A DNA stretch of 64,000 nt from Pseudomonas sp. KK4. GTDB taxonomy: Bacteria; Pseudomonadota; Gammaproteobacteria; Pseudomonadales; Pseudomonadaceae. Shown here in pieces: positions 26,041-35,592 of the stretch; within the stretch, counting starts at the first letter, position 1, and each line of letters opens with the position of its first letter. A program made the translations under genes and the position numbers. The stretch lies in assembly GCF_001984065.1 (NCBI RefSeq), contig NZ_LYVP01000007.1, positions 1 through 64,000 on the forward strand, written 5' to 3'. Under the pieces are notes generated by a model that did not search any database, had not been told where the DNA came from, and saw nothing but the letters and a program-made list of their open reading frames with translations.

Positions 26041-26409
26041 TGCTTTGCCCTCTTCCAAAACGACACATGCTGAATTGGACGCCCAAACTCAGGTGAAAAC
26101 TTGCCCAACCGGGCATTTCGGCAAACGCCGCCATGCCAGAGACTCGACCCCCATGGCAAACAGCGTGAGTACGCTTTTCATACGGTGCCGCCTCCACGCA
26201 AAGATAGGAATGTCCATGAGCGCCGCAAACCATACTCCGCTTTAAAAACAGCTGAGTGAACGACCAAAAAATGGAATCCAATATTCCATCAAGCGAAATG
26301 GCGATACGCTTTTCCGATCCCTGGATCACTCGCAACACTTGAGGTGCGCGCTCACCGTCTGAGCCCTTGAAGTTAAATGTAAACTCGGGCGCAAGACGCA
26401 CCCGCGCCT
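26041..26409. other. Intergenic region upstream of the GST
   Basis: No gene supported. It carries the 26-bp LysR-type element at 26276-26301, which would control the minus-strand GST. The remainder shows no structure I can interpret. Confidence 0.45.
26276..26301. promoter_or_regulatory. 26-bp LysR-type operator, copy 1 (GST promoter side)
   Basis: AATCCAATATTCCATCAAGC followed by GAAATG; matches 28700-28725 at 21 of 26 positions in the same orientation. The core TTCC-N7-GAAA has the T-N11-A spacing of LysR boxes. Confidence 0.55.
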
Positions 26410-27321
26410 TCAAACCGCGTCTGGTTGCATGGCCGGGTGCTCCCGCAGGCCATCTACCATGTGATCGACAAAACTGCGCAACCTCATTGAGGCTTTACGC
26501 CTTTCTCTGTAAACGACATGGACAGGCAAGGAAGGAAGCTCAAAGGGTTGCAGAATTCGCTGCAAACATCCGCTGTTGAGGTAATCGTACAACGGGTAAC
26601 TCAAACAGCGAGTGATGCCCGCTCCGTGAGCCGTCGCACTAATCGCCGCCTGTACCGTCGCGCAGCTCAGACGGGTCCGTGCTCTGATGCTGCTCTGCAG
26701 GCCCTGACTTTGAAAGTCCCACTGGACGCTATTGCGAAAGGCCTGTGTGCCAACCAACCGGTGTTGCCTGAGATCGTCCGGACTGCACGGCTCACCGTGA
26801 ACCTGGAGGTACTCAGGGCTCCCACAGACGATCGAACGCACGTACCCAACCGGTCGAGCGATCAATGATGAGTTAGGTAAATTCCCGATCAGCACCGCTA
26901 TATCCAACGCCTCATCATTCATGTTCGGAAAACGATCATGGTAGTGGGTGAATAACTTGATGTCCGGGTACAGATCCATATAGCCCGCCAGAAGCGGCGT
27001 CATGACATAGCGGCTGAACAACAGCGGTAGCAAAACCGTCAGGTTACCCTGGGCTTCAACATGCAACCCCTTTGCCGACGCTTCTGCTATCTCGATCTCT
27101 TGCAGAATGTGGGAGCAGTCCGCCATGAACGCTTCCCCCGCCTTTGTCAAAACAACCCCTTGCGTACTTCGCTGCAGCAATGACACGCCTAGACGTGCTT
27201 CCAGCCGCGCAACAGCGCGTACAACAGTAGGGCCAGACACTTTAAGGCGACGGGCTGCCGCCGCGAGACTGGGCCTGTCGGACAGCGCCTCGAACATGAC
27301 CATCTCATGGTAGCGGTCCAT
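26410..27321 (-). CDS. LysR-family regulator (first of tandem pair)
   Basis: 303 residues. HTH segment LAAAARRLKVSGPTVVRAVA and substrate domain LTVLLPLLFSRYVMTPLLAGYM, DIAVLIGNLPNSSLIARPVG. Its ATG overlaps the stop of the second LysR gene as TAATG, so the two are translationally coupled. The two are homologous throughout and belong to the CrgA/DmlR-like LysR group. Likely controls the GST or neighbouring genes through the element at 26276/28700. Confidence 0.9.
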   Translation of the reverse strand: MDRYHEMVMFEALSDRPSLAAAARRLKVSGPTVVRAVARLEARLGVSLLQRSTQGVVLTKAGEAFMADCSHILQEIEIAEASAKGLHVEAQGNLTVLLPLLFSRYVMTPLLAGYMDLYPDIKLFTHYHDRFPNMNDEALDIAVLIGNLPNSSLIARPVGYVRSIVCGSPEYLQVHGEPCSPDDLRQHRLVGTQAFRNSVQWDFQSQGLQSSIRARTRLSCATVQAAISATAHGAGITRCLSYPLYDYLNSGCLQRILQPFELPSLPVHVVYRERRKASMRLRSFVDHMVDGLREHPAMQPDAV

Positions 27322-28241
27322 TACGTCGTACCTTCGATGCCTGCTTTAAGGGCGGTATCGCTGCCCAGTCGCTCGGTGAGAAACTCCACAAACGTTCTGA
27401 CCTTCGCGGGTACCCGGTTACTCTTCTGGTAAACGACTTGAATGGGCAGTGCGGGAGGTTCGTAATCCTGAAGGACGATCTCCAATGCGCCTGCGGCGAC
27501 TTGACTTGCCACCTGGTAGGACAGTACTCGTGTGACACCCCACCCCTGAGACGCAATATTGATGGCAGCCTGATTGGCGGTTACCACCAGACGCGGTTCA
27601 AAACGAAAACTCAGGTCATTGCCCTCATTGACAAATTGCCAATCGCTAAGCAGATGACTCGCAGACGACATGACGATATTGGCGGTACTGAGCTCGCCTG
27701 GATGACCCGGTCTTCCGTAACGATCAAAATAGCTGGGTGCACCACATATTACCTGGCGCACCTCACCCACTTTGATGGTGTGCAGTGTTGCCTCTTGTAC
27801 ATGTCCAATCCTGATTGCAACGTCGATCCCCTCATCAGCAATGCTCGTAACACGGTCGACGAGCAACGCACTGAGATGGACCGAGGGATAACGATCCAGG
27901 TATTGCGCCAAGAGCGGTGCGATATAGAGCTCTCCGAACAATACAGATGCCGTCACGGTCAAATGCCCGCAAGGCAAGGAATAACTACCGGCGGCAGCTT
28001 CCTCAGCCTCACCCACCTCGCCCAAGATCCTGCGACAATCCTCCAGGTATCGCTGTCCCGCCTCGGTAAGATGCAAGCTTCGTGTAGTTCTCGCCAACAG
28101 CTGGGTACCGATTCGCTCTTCCATTGCCGCGATCACGCGCGTCACACTCGGTGGAGAAATATTGAGTCGACGGGCTGCGGCTGCAAACCCTTCTTCTTCG
28201 GCAACCGCCGTGAATACTTGCATTTCCTGAAAGCGATCCAT
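27321..28241 (-). CDS. LysR-family regulator (second of tandem pair)
   Basis: 306 residues from MDRFQEMQVFTAVAEEEGF. HTH FAAAARRLNISPPSVTRVI; effector domain LTVTASVLFGELYIAPLLAQYL, DVAIRIGHVQEATL. The frame is open 34 codons upstream but the conserved start is at 28241. It precedes and is coupled to the first LysR gene. Tandem LysR paralogues at one locus suggest duplication and possibly hetero-oligomers. Confidence 0.9.
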   Translation of the reverse strand: MDRFQEMQVFTAVAEEEGFAAAARRLNISPPSVTRVIAAMEERIGTQLLARTTRSLHLTEAGQRYLEDCRRILGEVGEAEEAAAGSYSLPCGHLTVTASVLFGELYIAPLLAQYLDRYPSVHLSALLVDRVTSIADEGIDVAIRIGHVQEATLHTIKVGEVRQVICGAPSYFDRYGRPGHPGELSTANIVMSSASHLLSDWQFVNEGNDLSFRFEPRLVVTANQAAINIASQGWGVTRVLSYQVASQVAAGALEIVLQDYEPPALPIQVVYQKSNRVPAKVRTFVEFLTERLGSDTALKAGIEGTT

Positions 28242-28865
28242 ATATGCCCCAACCTGAAAAAGGACAGCAAATTTCCACCGTGATGTGCACAACGCACCAC
28301 GCCCACGAGTCGTCATCCGCCGCAGCCGCACGTATTTAATCAATAGAATGGAAGGCTGACAGTCCCTGGAATATTTTTACTAACATGAAAGTTTGCCATA
28401 TGACGTGCGGCCAACTTCTGCTATTCCAATCGTGCTTTTCATCAACTTTTTCCTGGCGCTGTACATTCACAAACTGCGCAAGTGAATAAACAGTGGTTAG
28501 CCACTCGAGGACGAGAGGATAACCAAAAAGGGCATTTTTACGACACAGTGATATCGATCGGATTTGGGAGGGCGGTAAAGTTTGATCGCTGTCTGGGACA
28601 TCACGTACTCCAAAATTATTTGAGTGCGACTCGGCGCTCAAGCTTTCGCTCACAGCATTGTCCTCGTTTCTCAGAAACATCGGAATCACCAATAAATACA
28701 ATCCAGTATTTCATCTGACGAAATGATTGGTCATTCCCTAAGAACTTTTTGTAATTACCTCCCCGATCCAGCGACTTTAAGCCGACGCCATGGGGTATCA
28801 ATGCGTGAGACAGGGGGAAATCAGACTTCCCCATCCCGGGCGCAATCTCGTCCTGATCCTAGGAT
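28242..28865. other. Gene-poor gap between LysR pair and monooxygenase gene
   Basis: About 620 bp. A minus-strand frame of 121 codons (28336-28701) shows no signal, domain or good ribosome-binding site and covers a likely operator, so I leave it uncalled. The 26-bp LysR element copy 2 lies at 28700-28725. Confidence 0.4.
28700..28725. promoter_or_regulatory. 26-bp LysR-type operator, copy 2
   Basis: AATCCAGTATTTCATCTGAC followed by GAAATG. Contains TTTC-N7-GAAA (28709-28723), a T-N11-A dyad. It lies 460 bp upstream of the LysR pair and 140 bp downstream of the monooxygenase-like gene. Confidence 0.5.
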
Positions 28866-29162
28866 TCAAGCTTTGGCTGCCAACACATCTACTTTCTGGA
28901 TCGACGGTGGCTCGGACAGCAAATAGCCGGCTTTGGACATCAACGCTTGGGCAATGGGACCGTTCAGATGAGCATCGCGATCCTTATCGTTGGCAAAGGC
29001 ATCAAAAATACCAAAAACCGAAGTGCTCATTTTCAGCGCGAACCAGGCGGTGGTACCTGTCTCCGCGTTTGCCAGTGGCAAAGCGCTTCTCAGAAAATCG
29101 TCAACCTCCGATTCCTTGCCTGGCTTGGCTTTCATTTCTACAAACAGGGCTACGCTGACCAT
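28866..29162 (-). CDS. Putative quinol monooxygenase (ABM domain)
   Basis: 98 residues, a single antibiotic-biosynthesis-monooxygenase domain (ferredoxin-like, dimeric). Visible: ALFVEMKAKPGKESEVDDFL, ETGTTAWFALKMSTSVFGIFDAFAN and DAHLNGPIAQAL. The family includes YgiN-type quinol monooxygenases and haem-degrading enzymes; which applies is unclear. It is divergent from the GlxA/AraC regulator 97 bp away, which is its probable regulator. Confidence 0.83.
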   Translation of the reverse strand: MVSVALFVEMKAKPGKESEVDDFLRSALPLANAETGTTAWFALKMSTSVFGIFDAFANDKDRDAHLNGPIAQALMSKAGYLLSEPPSIQKVDVLAAKA

Positions 29163-29190
29163 CTTCGATTCCTATACCGGTGGTTGGTGA

Positions 29191-29212
29191 TTCCAGTGTA
29201 GGAACGCTGGAA
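29191..29212. promoter_or_regulatory. Candidate operator between monooxygenase and GlxA-type regulator
   Basis: TTCCAG-N10-CTGGAA, extendable to 8+8 with one mismatch, in the divergent 97-bp gap. Spacing of one helical turn suits a dimeric activator or repressor. Confidence 0.5.
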
Positions 29213-29258
29213 TCCGCCGTATAGTGGCGGGGCCGACAACAAAGGTATCGTTTCCGCC

Positions 29259-30236
29259 ATGAGAATTTATATCTTAGCCCTTGAGGGTGTTTTTGATCTC
29301 GGCCTGGCCGCCTTTATGGACGTGCTCGGAACAGCCACTGAACTGGCCGCAGAAGAGCCGACCAAAAAAATGTTGGATGTGACAATCGTGGGGGTCAGAC
29401 CCGAGGTGCGCACAGGCCAAAATCTTAGCGTGCCGGTGCGCCTTGCCGCAGAGTTACCCCAACCCGATCTGGTGTTGGTACCCGCCTTGTCCTCCAAGAT
29501 GCCGGAAGGACTCACCAGAGCCCTCGAACAACCCGACGTCGTGCAAGCCGGGCAGTGGTTGAAGTGTTGGTCACAAGCCGGCGCGACAATTGCTGCGGCT
29601 TGTACGGGTACATTCGTAGTGGCAGAAGCCGGGCTGCTGAACGGTCATAGCGCTACTACGTCCTGGTGGCTGTCAGCATTCTTCCGTCACCGTTATCCTC
29701 TTGTGATTCTCGATGAAGAGCGGATGCTCGTCTGCTCAGATCCTTTTGTAACCGCGGGCGCCGCGATGGCCCACTTCGACCTGGGTCTGCACGTAATCAG
29801 TCGTCAAAGTCCCACGCTTGCTGCGCTATGTGCTCGCTACCTGCTTATCGAGACGAGACCATCACAAGCTGCATTCATCATTCCCGATCACATTGCTCAC
29901 ACGGACCCCATCGTCCAGCGCTTTGAGCAATGGGCACGCGACCATCTTGAGTCCGGTTTTTCAGCGGCCGCGGCGGCCGCCACCATCGGCGTGAGTGAAC
30001 GCACTCTTGTTCGACGTATTCAACAAGTTCTGGGCAAGTCTCCCCTGGCGTGGTTTCAGGACTTACGCGTTGATTACGCGGTGCATCTGTTGCAGACAAC
30101 TGACTGCAGCGTCGAACAGATTGCCAGCCGCGTCGGTTATGCCGACGGTACAACGCTGCGATCTTTACTGCGCCGCAAACTTGGACAAGGAATACGCGAG
30201 CTGCGCCAACGCGCTACGCACGTTGCAGTGCTATGA
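29259..30236 (+). CDS. GlxA-type AraC-family regulator (DJ-1/PfpI + HTH)
   Basis: 325 residues. The N-terminal DJ-1/PfpI-like domain (1-195) shows VLVPALSS and the nucleophile-elbow-like AAACTGTFVVAEAGLLNG (a Cys is present); the C-terminal AraC domain (225-320) has SAAAAAATIGVSERTLVRRIQ and DCSVEQIASRVGYADGTTLR. GlxA-type proteins are usually transcription activators rather than enzymes. Divergent from the ABM monooxygenase gene. A hairpin follows the stop. Confidence 0.9.
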   Translation: MRIYILALEGVFDLGLAAFMDVLGTATELAAEEPTKKMLDVTIVGVRPEVRTGQNLSVPVRLAAELPQPDLVLVPALSSKMPEGLTRALEQPDVVQAGQWLKCWSQAGATIAAACTGTFVVAEAGLLNGHSATTSWWLSAFFRHRYPLVILDEERMLVCSDPFVTAGAAMAHFDLGLHVISRQSPTLAALCARYLLIETRPSQAAFIIPDHIAHTDPIVQRFEQWARDHLESGFSAAAAAATIGVSERTLVRRIQQVLGKSPLAWFQDLRVDYAVHLLQTTDCSVEQIASRVGYADGTTLRSLLRRKLGQGIRELRQRATHVAVL

Positions 30237-30244
30237 ATGATGCC

Positions 30245-30276
30245 AGATGCCCATGATTAACAGTCATTGGGCATCT
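30245..30276. terminator. Hairpin after the GlxA-type gene
   Basis: AGATGCCCA (30245-30253) and TGGGCATCT (30268-30276), a 9-bp stem; no clear T-run follows. Confidence 0.5.
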
Positions 30277-30471
30277 GCTTCCAACAGCACTTTCAACCAT
30301 CAAATCACGTCAGCATTTCTGCTCTGTCAAACAAATCCCATCTTGCTTTTCAATGTATAAATCCCGCTTCCCGAAGGGCGCTCTGCAGCAACCCGCTCAC
30401 CATCTAAAATAAATAAAGCCAAACTAGTCACAGCTACTTTTAAAATATCATTATCTTCGCCATTAGCACTT

Positions 30472-30500
30472 CATAACACCGTTTCACATCTCTTAACTCG
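30472..30500 (+). promoter_or_regulatory. 29-nt repeat, copy 2 (upstream of Tat-exported hydrolase)
   Basis: CATAACACCGTTTCACATCT then CTTAACTCG; 26 of 29 identical to 9521-9549. It is 103 bp upstream of the haloperoxidase-like gene. The rest of 30237-30602 is AT-rich with no gene. Confidence 0.5.
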
Positions 30501-30602
30501 AATCCCGATGCCCCCGCGCCCATAGTCCTATCCGACCGCCAATCATTACCAAGATCAACATCAAGAACAATTGATCGCATAGCCAGGCACTCGGAGCAGA
30601 AA

Positions 30603-31589
30603 ATGACAGACAAATCCGTGCTTTCTCAGGATGCAGCCATACGCCGCGGCCTTGTAATGACAGGGATAGGCGTGGCCCTGGTATCAATGTTACCCAAAGC
30701 GGCACAGGCACAAACTGCCTCGCCATCAAAATCTGAATCGGGATCCCATGCCATGACATCCAATACCATTACGACCAGTGAAGGTGTGGTGCTCTATTAC
30801 AAAGATTGGGGTCCCAGAAACGGCCCGGTCGTGACACTCAGCCATGGCTGGCCTCTCGATTCCGACAGCTGGGATGGGCAAGCCTTCTTCCTCGCATCCC
30901 AGGGCTTTCGAGTCGTCGCACACGACCGACGCGGTCATGGCCGCTCAAGCCAGCCTTGGGACGGCAATGATATGGATCACTACGCCGATGACCTTGCCAC
31001 TGTCATCAATACACTGAATCTCAAGAACGTCACCATCATGGGTTTTTCCACCGGCGGTGGTGAAGTAGCGCGATATGTAGGGCGCCACGGTACTGCTCGC
31101 GTTTCGAAGATTTGCCTGATTTCGTCAGTGCCTCCCCTGATGCTTAAAACGCCCGCAAACCCTGGAGGATTACCGATTGATGTCTTTGACGGTATCCGTG
31201 CGGGGATGATCGCGGACCGCTCGCAACTGTTCAAAGATATCCCGGCAGGCCCCTTCTATGGATTCAACCGGCCTGGAGCGAAAACGTCCCAAGGCATGAT
31301 TGATTCCTGGTGGAGACAGGGGATGGTCGGCGGTTTCAAAAACACGTTCGATTCAATCAAGGCGTTTTCGGAAACAGACTTCACCGAAGACCTCAAAAAA
31401 TTCGATAAACCGACGCTCATCGTCCATGGGGACGACGATCAGATTGTGCCTATCGATGCTGCTGGCAGAGCCTCCAAAAAGTTGGTCCCTGGCGCAACCC
31501 TCAAGGTATATGCAGGCGCGCCCCATGGTCTGACTGAGACCCACAGGGAACAACTCAACAAGGATTTACTGGCATTCCTTCATAGCTGA
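30603..31589 (+). CDS. Tat-exported alpha/beta hydrolase (non-haem haloperoxidase / arylesterase-like)
   Basis: 328 residues. A twin-arginine signal ([19 protein letters not shown], Arg14-Arg15, ending AQAQ) is followed by a complete haloperoxidase-like hydrolase: [26 protein letters not shown], nucleophile Ser149 in [23 protein letters not shown] (acid) and [10 protein letters not shown] (His). Family members perform ester or perhydrolysis reactions in the periplasm. The next gene is also Tat-exported, 28 bp away, so the pair forms an operon. Confidence 0.9.
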   Translation: MTDKSVLSQDAAIRRGLVMTGIGVALVSMLPKAAQAQTASPSKSESGSHAMTSNTITTSEGVVLYYKDWGPRNGPVVTLSHGWPLDSDSWDGQAFFLASQGFRVVAHDRRGHGRSSQPWDGNDMDHYADDLATVINTLNLKNVTIMGFSTGGGEVARYVGRHGTARVSKICLISSVPPLMLKTPANPGGLPIDVFDGIRAGMIADRSQLFKDIPAGPFYGFNRPGAKTSQGMIDSWWRQGMVGGFKNTFDSIKAFSETDFTEDLKKFDKPTLIVHGDDDQIVPIDAAGRASKKLVPGATLKVYAGAPHGLTETHREQLNKDLLAFLHS

Positions 31590-31616
31590 ACGTCGTAAAT
31601 TATGTGGAGAGACATC

Positions 31617-32438
31617 ATGTCTGAAAAATTCCTTCCAATCGGCAGACGCTCATTTGTCATGGGAGCTGCCGCTGCCGTGGCGGCCAGTGCGATTCCGTCT
31701 GCCATGGCAGCGGACAAGCCTGCGCAATCGAATCTCGAAAAGTATGCTGCTCCCAAGAATCCGGCATTACCGAAGTCGACGATGAAGCTCGACCTTTCGC
31801 GTACGGCCCTGGTGGTCATCGACCCGCAAATCGATTTCATGAGCCCTAAAGGCAAGGCCTGGCCCATGACCGGCGAAAGCGTTACGGAGCAGAATCTGGT
31901 CCCCAATCTCCTGCGCCTGTTCAAAGCGGCCAAGGCAGCCAACATGACCGTCGCGATCTCGCCGCATTGGTACTGGGGCACTGACCATCACTGGAAAATT
32001 CAGGCCCCGGTCGAGGCCATGCAACACGATATGAAGCTTTTTGATGATCGCAAAAACGAGCTGGACGTGGCGGCATTTGAAAATTCAGGAAGCGATTTCA
32101 TGCCGGAGTTCAAACCCTACATCATGGACGGCAAGACGTTTCTCTGCTCACCCCACAAGCTGTACGGGCCACAGGTGAACGACCTTAACCTGCAGCTGCG
32201 TAAACAACTTGTCGATCAAGTCATCCTGACCGGCATGCTGGCGAACCTCTGCGTGGAATCTCACATGCGTGAACTGCTTGAACAGGGGTTCGAGGTCGCA
32301 GTGGTACGAGACGCCGTGGCAGGGCCGAAGTTACCTGAGGGTGACGGATACATGGCGGCGATCATCAACTACCGCTTCATGGCAAATGCCGTGTGGACTA
32401 CTGATGAAGTGGTCGCAATGATGGAAGGCAAGGCTTAG
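31617..32438 (+). CDS. Tat-exported isochorismatase-family cysteine hydrolase
   Basis: 273 residues. Tat signal GRRSFVMGAAAAVAASAIP (Arg10-Arg11) with AMAAD cleavage region. The hydrolase domain shows LVVIDPQIDFMSPKG (catalytic Asp), SPHKLYGP (candidate Lys181) and LTGMLANLCVESH (nucleophile Cys212). Members hydrolyse small amides or imides such as nicotinamide or N-carbamoyl compounds; the periplasmic site is unusual. GGAGAGACATC precedes ATG 31617. In an operon with the haloperoxidase-like gene. Confidence 0.9.
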   Translation: MSEKFLPIGRRSFVMGAAAAVAASAIPSAMAADKPAQSNLEKYAAPKNPALPKSTMKLDLSRTALVVIDPQIDFMSPKGKAWPMTGESVTEQNLVPNLLRLFKAAKAANMTVAISPHWYWGTDHHWKIQAPVEAMQHDMKLFDDRKNELDVAAFENSGSDFMPEFKPYIMDGKTFLCSPHKLYGPQVNDLNLQLRKQLVDQVILTGMLANLCVESHMRELLEQGFEVAVVRDAVAGPKLPEGDGYMAAIINYRFMANAVWTTDEVVAMMEGKA

Positions 32439-32446
32439 GCAAAAAA

Positions 32447-32480
32447 CCTGCCACGGGGTTACGTTGAACCCTGTGGCAGG
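32447..32480. terminator. Bidirectional terminator between convergent genes
   Basis: Arms of 14 nt (32447-32460 and 32467-32480, CCTGCCAC... / ...GTGGCAGG) with one mismatch and a 6-nt loop, preceded by AAAAAA on the left. It overlaps the stop codon of the minus-strand regulator. Confidence 0.8.
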
Positions 32481-35371
32481 ATCTCTTCATCACTCGCCCC
32501 ACTGCGCAGGCACAATGACTCCAATAGCACTCGAGCTACACGCATATCCCGGGTGTCATAGCCCTCAGAGAATTTTCCGAAAACCGTAAGCAGCAATTGT
32601 CCAGCCTCGTCATTGCGACCTTGCTTCAGTTGCAGCCTTGTCAACGAAGTCGCCGTGCGTAACTCCCAAGCCAACGCCGATTGCCGCTGGGCACAGGCCA
32701 GCGACCGATTCAGATATTGTTCGGCCAGCTCAAAGTCTGGGTCCGGACGAGCGGCATAGAGGTCCGCGGCGATTCGCAGGATTTCCGGGGTATCGAAGGT
32801 CTCGCCAATGTTTTCAATCATCTCCATTGCACCACAAACGATTTGCAGCGCGTTATCAAACCTGCCTGTAGCAGCGAAACCTTCGGCCAGACATCTGATG
32901 AACATCGTAGCCAGGACTTGGTGGTTCTCAACGCTCAGCAGGCTCAGGCAACCATTCAATTGCTCAATACCGGCCTCAACACTGCCTTGGGAATGCAAAA
33001 GAATGCCTTCGAGGCCAAGCCCTACTGCCAACTCTGGCTCGAAGCAGTTGAGCTTGGCAACCGAGTTGAGCTGGTCAATTGTCTGCCGGGCGGCACTCCA
33101 GTCACCCGTCCAGAGAAATACCGTGGACACATAGATAAGCGCCAGGCAAGTGGTTGCAGGATGGCGCAGATGATTTGCACGATGGAGCGCTTGTCGACCG
33201 AGCTGAACCGCCTGATCCGGGTATCCGCGCAACCACGAAATCCTGGCCAGAGATGACAACGCTCGGACACGGTAGTCGTAGCTGAACGAGAAATCGTCAC
33301 CTGCCGAGGGCGACGAATACAGATTCCAACTGGCACGAGAATCCTGCACCGGCGATTGATGTTGGATGGCGTATTGATGAGCGTCGCCCAGCTTCCATTG
33401 CATCATGGCAATACCTTTAGGATCGGTGATTTGATCACTGAGCGTCATTGCCTGAAGAGTCGAGGATTGGAATTCCTGTTCCGCACTCCACGTGAGGGGG
33501 TTGCTTGACCCACCCAACAATCTGAGCTGGCGAAGGGTGTCGCCCAGGTTCTGGTCAAATACCTGACTCATGCCGCTCGACGCGTTCGCGCTATGGGGCG
33601 TTCCTAGAGCGAACATGGTGGAGATGGCGTGCGCCTCCTGCCAAACAGTTTCCTGAGGGAGACCATTGGGCCGACATACCCCGGCGGCGAGCGCTCGTCC
33701 ACTCCATCGACGACACTCGTCGAGCATGGACAAACCCAGGAACAATGGCGCCGAAGAGGCAGCAAGGCGAATACCAAGAGAAAGATTCCCTGACGCCGAG
33801 AAAGTCCAATCGAGCGTCGCGCAGATGTTTCCCAGATATTCGATGTAACGCTGGATACGCTCGTAATCCGGAAGCGCTTCGCCCTGTACATTGAGACGAT
33901 CCAGCAGTGAGACGAGGTAGACAGCGTGGCGTTCGGTTGTCGAGTCAAACTCACCCGCATCATGTAATTTCTCAAGCGCGTAAGCCCGGGTCGTGTAGGG
34001 AAGTCGGTAGCACATCAAGCAATTACTACTTTCGGCCAAGACCAACGACTTCGTCACCAATCGACCTATCGCATCGATAACCATCATCTCATGGCCTTGA
34101 GGCGCTACCACTTGCGTTGCAACCTCCAGGGAGAATTTGCCAGTCAGGACGGATAACCGGCGTAACACCATGGCCTCGTTTGCGGATAAGAGATCGTAGC
34201 TCCAATCGATCATTGCGTTCAGCGTCTGGTGCCGGGACATGGCGTTGCGACGCCCTTCCCAAAACAGGCTGAAGCGATTTTCGAGCAGTTCAGCGATGCC
34301 CTGAATTCCGTAGGCTGGAACCTGGCCCGCGCCCAGTTCAATGGCGAGCGCGATGCCGTCGAGTTTTCGGCAGATGTGAGCCACCACCGGCACATCCTTA
34401 TCGCTGAGGGTATACGCACTTTGATTATGAGCGACGCGCTCAACGAACAATTGCACTGCCGAGAAGGTCATGGCTTCAGTGGCTGTCAGCTGCGCTTCAT
34501 CGGGTGGACAGGCCAGAGAACCCAATCGGTAGATATGCTCACCTTCCGCTCGTAACGGTTCTCGGCTGGTCACTAAAATGTGGGTATGTTCTGCCTGCCC
34601 AAACAGCGTTTCTGCCAGACAAGCCACTGCATCGATAACATGGTCACAACTATCGAACACGACCAACAAACGCATATCTCGTATGAGACCCACCAACGTT
34701 TGCAACGGCTCGGCTTCCTGGTACTGCACGCCCACCGCGGCCGCGAGAGTTCCAGGCAGCATCCTGGAATCTGTAATGGCGCTCAGATCCAGAAAAATGA
34801 CCATGCCTTCAAATTGCGACCTGAACTGGTGAGCAACCGTTATCGCCACCGTGGTCTTACCCATCCCTCCAAGACCGCTGATAGTGACAAAACGGTGCTG
34901 CCTGATCAGGTCCGAGATTGCCTGCACGGTGTCGTCCCGACCTACCATGCGCGCAAGACGGGGCGGTAACTCGCCAGCCGGTATCGACTCGATCGTGGTC
35001 GCATTGTCGACATCGAGCGGAGCAAGAATGACGGGGGCCACAAAGCTATAGCCGCGGCCCGGAATATTGACGACATAGCTCGTATCGGTTTCCGGGCACG
35101 ACAACGCTTTGCGCAAGGCAGAAATATGGACACGTATGCAACTCTCATCCACTACCACACCCTTCCACACCATCTGGACGAGGTCGCGGGTGGTAATCAC
35201 TTCACCAGCATGGGCGACGAGAGCAATGAGCACGTCTAAAGCTCGGCTACCCAGCTCGACGTGTTCTCCGTTTCTGAGCAGTAACCTCTGGGACGGGAAC
35301 AGCTGGAACTGGCAGAACGTGATTGCGTGAGGGCGCTGCGCCCCCGTAGAGCTTTTTACGGGATTGGTCAT
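32459..35371 (-). CDS. Large winged-helix / NB-ARC-type ATPase transcriptional regulator
   Basis: 970 residues. The N-terminus (about 17-113) is an OmpR/PhoB-type winged helix: LLLRNGEHVELGSRALDVLI and VVNIPGRGYSFVAP. It is followed by a STAND ATPase: Walker A GLGGMGKTT (166-174), Walker B MRLLVVFDSCDHV, and KLDGIALAIELGA. From about 500 on, helical TPR-like repeats probably sense a ligand or partner. ATP-driven oligomeric switch controlling transcription. It is convergent with the Tat hydrolase operon and is a candidate regulator of it; targets are not visible. Confidence 0.88.
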   Translation of the reverse strand: MTNPVKSSTGAQRPHAITFCQFQLFPSQRLLLRNGEHVELGSRALDVLIALVAHAGEVITTRDLVQMVWKGVVVDESCIRVHISALRKALSCPETDTSYVVNIPGRGYSFVAPVILAPLDVDNATTIESIPAGELPPRLARMVGRDDTVQAISDLIRQHRFVTISGLGGMGKTTVAITVAHQFRSQFEGMVIFLDLSAITDSRMLPGTLAAAVGVQYQEAEPLQTLVGLIRDMRLLVVFDSCDHVIDAVACLAETLFGQAEHTHILVTSREPLRAEGEHIYRLGSLACPPDEAQLTATEAMTFSAVQLFVERVAHNQSAYTLSDKDVPVVAHICRKLDGIALAIELGAGQVPAYGIQGIAELLENRFSLFWEGRRNAMSRHQTLNAMIDWSYDLLSANEAMVLRRLSVLTGKFSLEVATQVVAPQGHEMMVIDAIGRLVTKSLVLAESSNCLMCYRLPYTTRAYALEKLHDAGEFDSTTERHAVYLVSLLDRLNVQGEALPDYERIQRYIEYLGNICATLDWTFSASGNLSLGIRLAASSAPLFLGLSMLDECRRWSGRALAAGVCRPNGLPQETVWQEAHAISTMFALGTPHSANASSGMSQVFDQNLGDTLRQLRLLGGSSNPLTWSAEQEFQSSTLQAMTLSDQITDPKGIAMMQWKLGDAHQYAIQHQSPVQDSRASWNLYSSPSAGDDFSFSYDYRVRALSSLARISWLRGYPDQAVQLGRQALHRANHLRHPATTCLALIYVSTVFLWTGDWSAARQTIDQLNSVAKLNCFEPELAVGLGLEGILLHSQGSVEAGIEQLNGCLSLLSVENHQVLATMFIRCLAEGFAATGRFDNALQIVCGAMEMIENIGETFDTPEILRIAADLYAARPDPDFELAEQYLNRSLACAQRQSALAWELRTATSLTRLQLKQGRNDEAGQLLLTVFGKFSEGYDTRDMRVARVLLESLCLRSGASDEEILPQGST

Positions 35372-35592
35372 GATTCACACACTGGTGAAGAATGAACGTA
35401 CGTGGGCAACTCATTCTGTCGCTTCCGTGACTCCAGCTCAAAGCGCGCGTTTTATCAGGTCCATCGGTGCAGACAACCCACATGCAGTGTAGGCCTGGCA
35501 GAGTATTGAAGCGGCGTTTTCTGCGCCGGTCTCTCGTTGTCGGACGATGGCCAGGCCCAACCGCAGAGGACTGACAGTGCTTGAGCCGCCCC

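Noticed and set aside
28336..28701. 121-codon minus-strand frame
   Set aside because: No recognisable domain, poor start context and it covers a probable operator.
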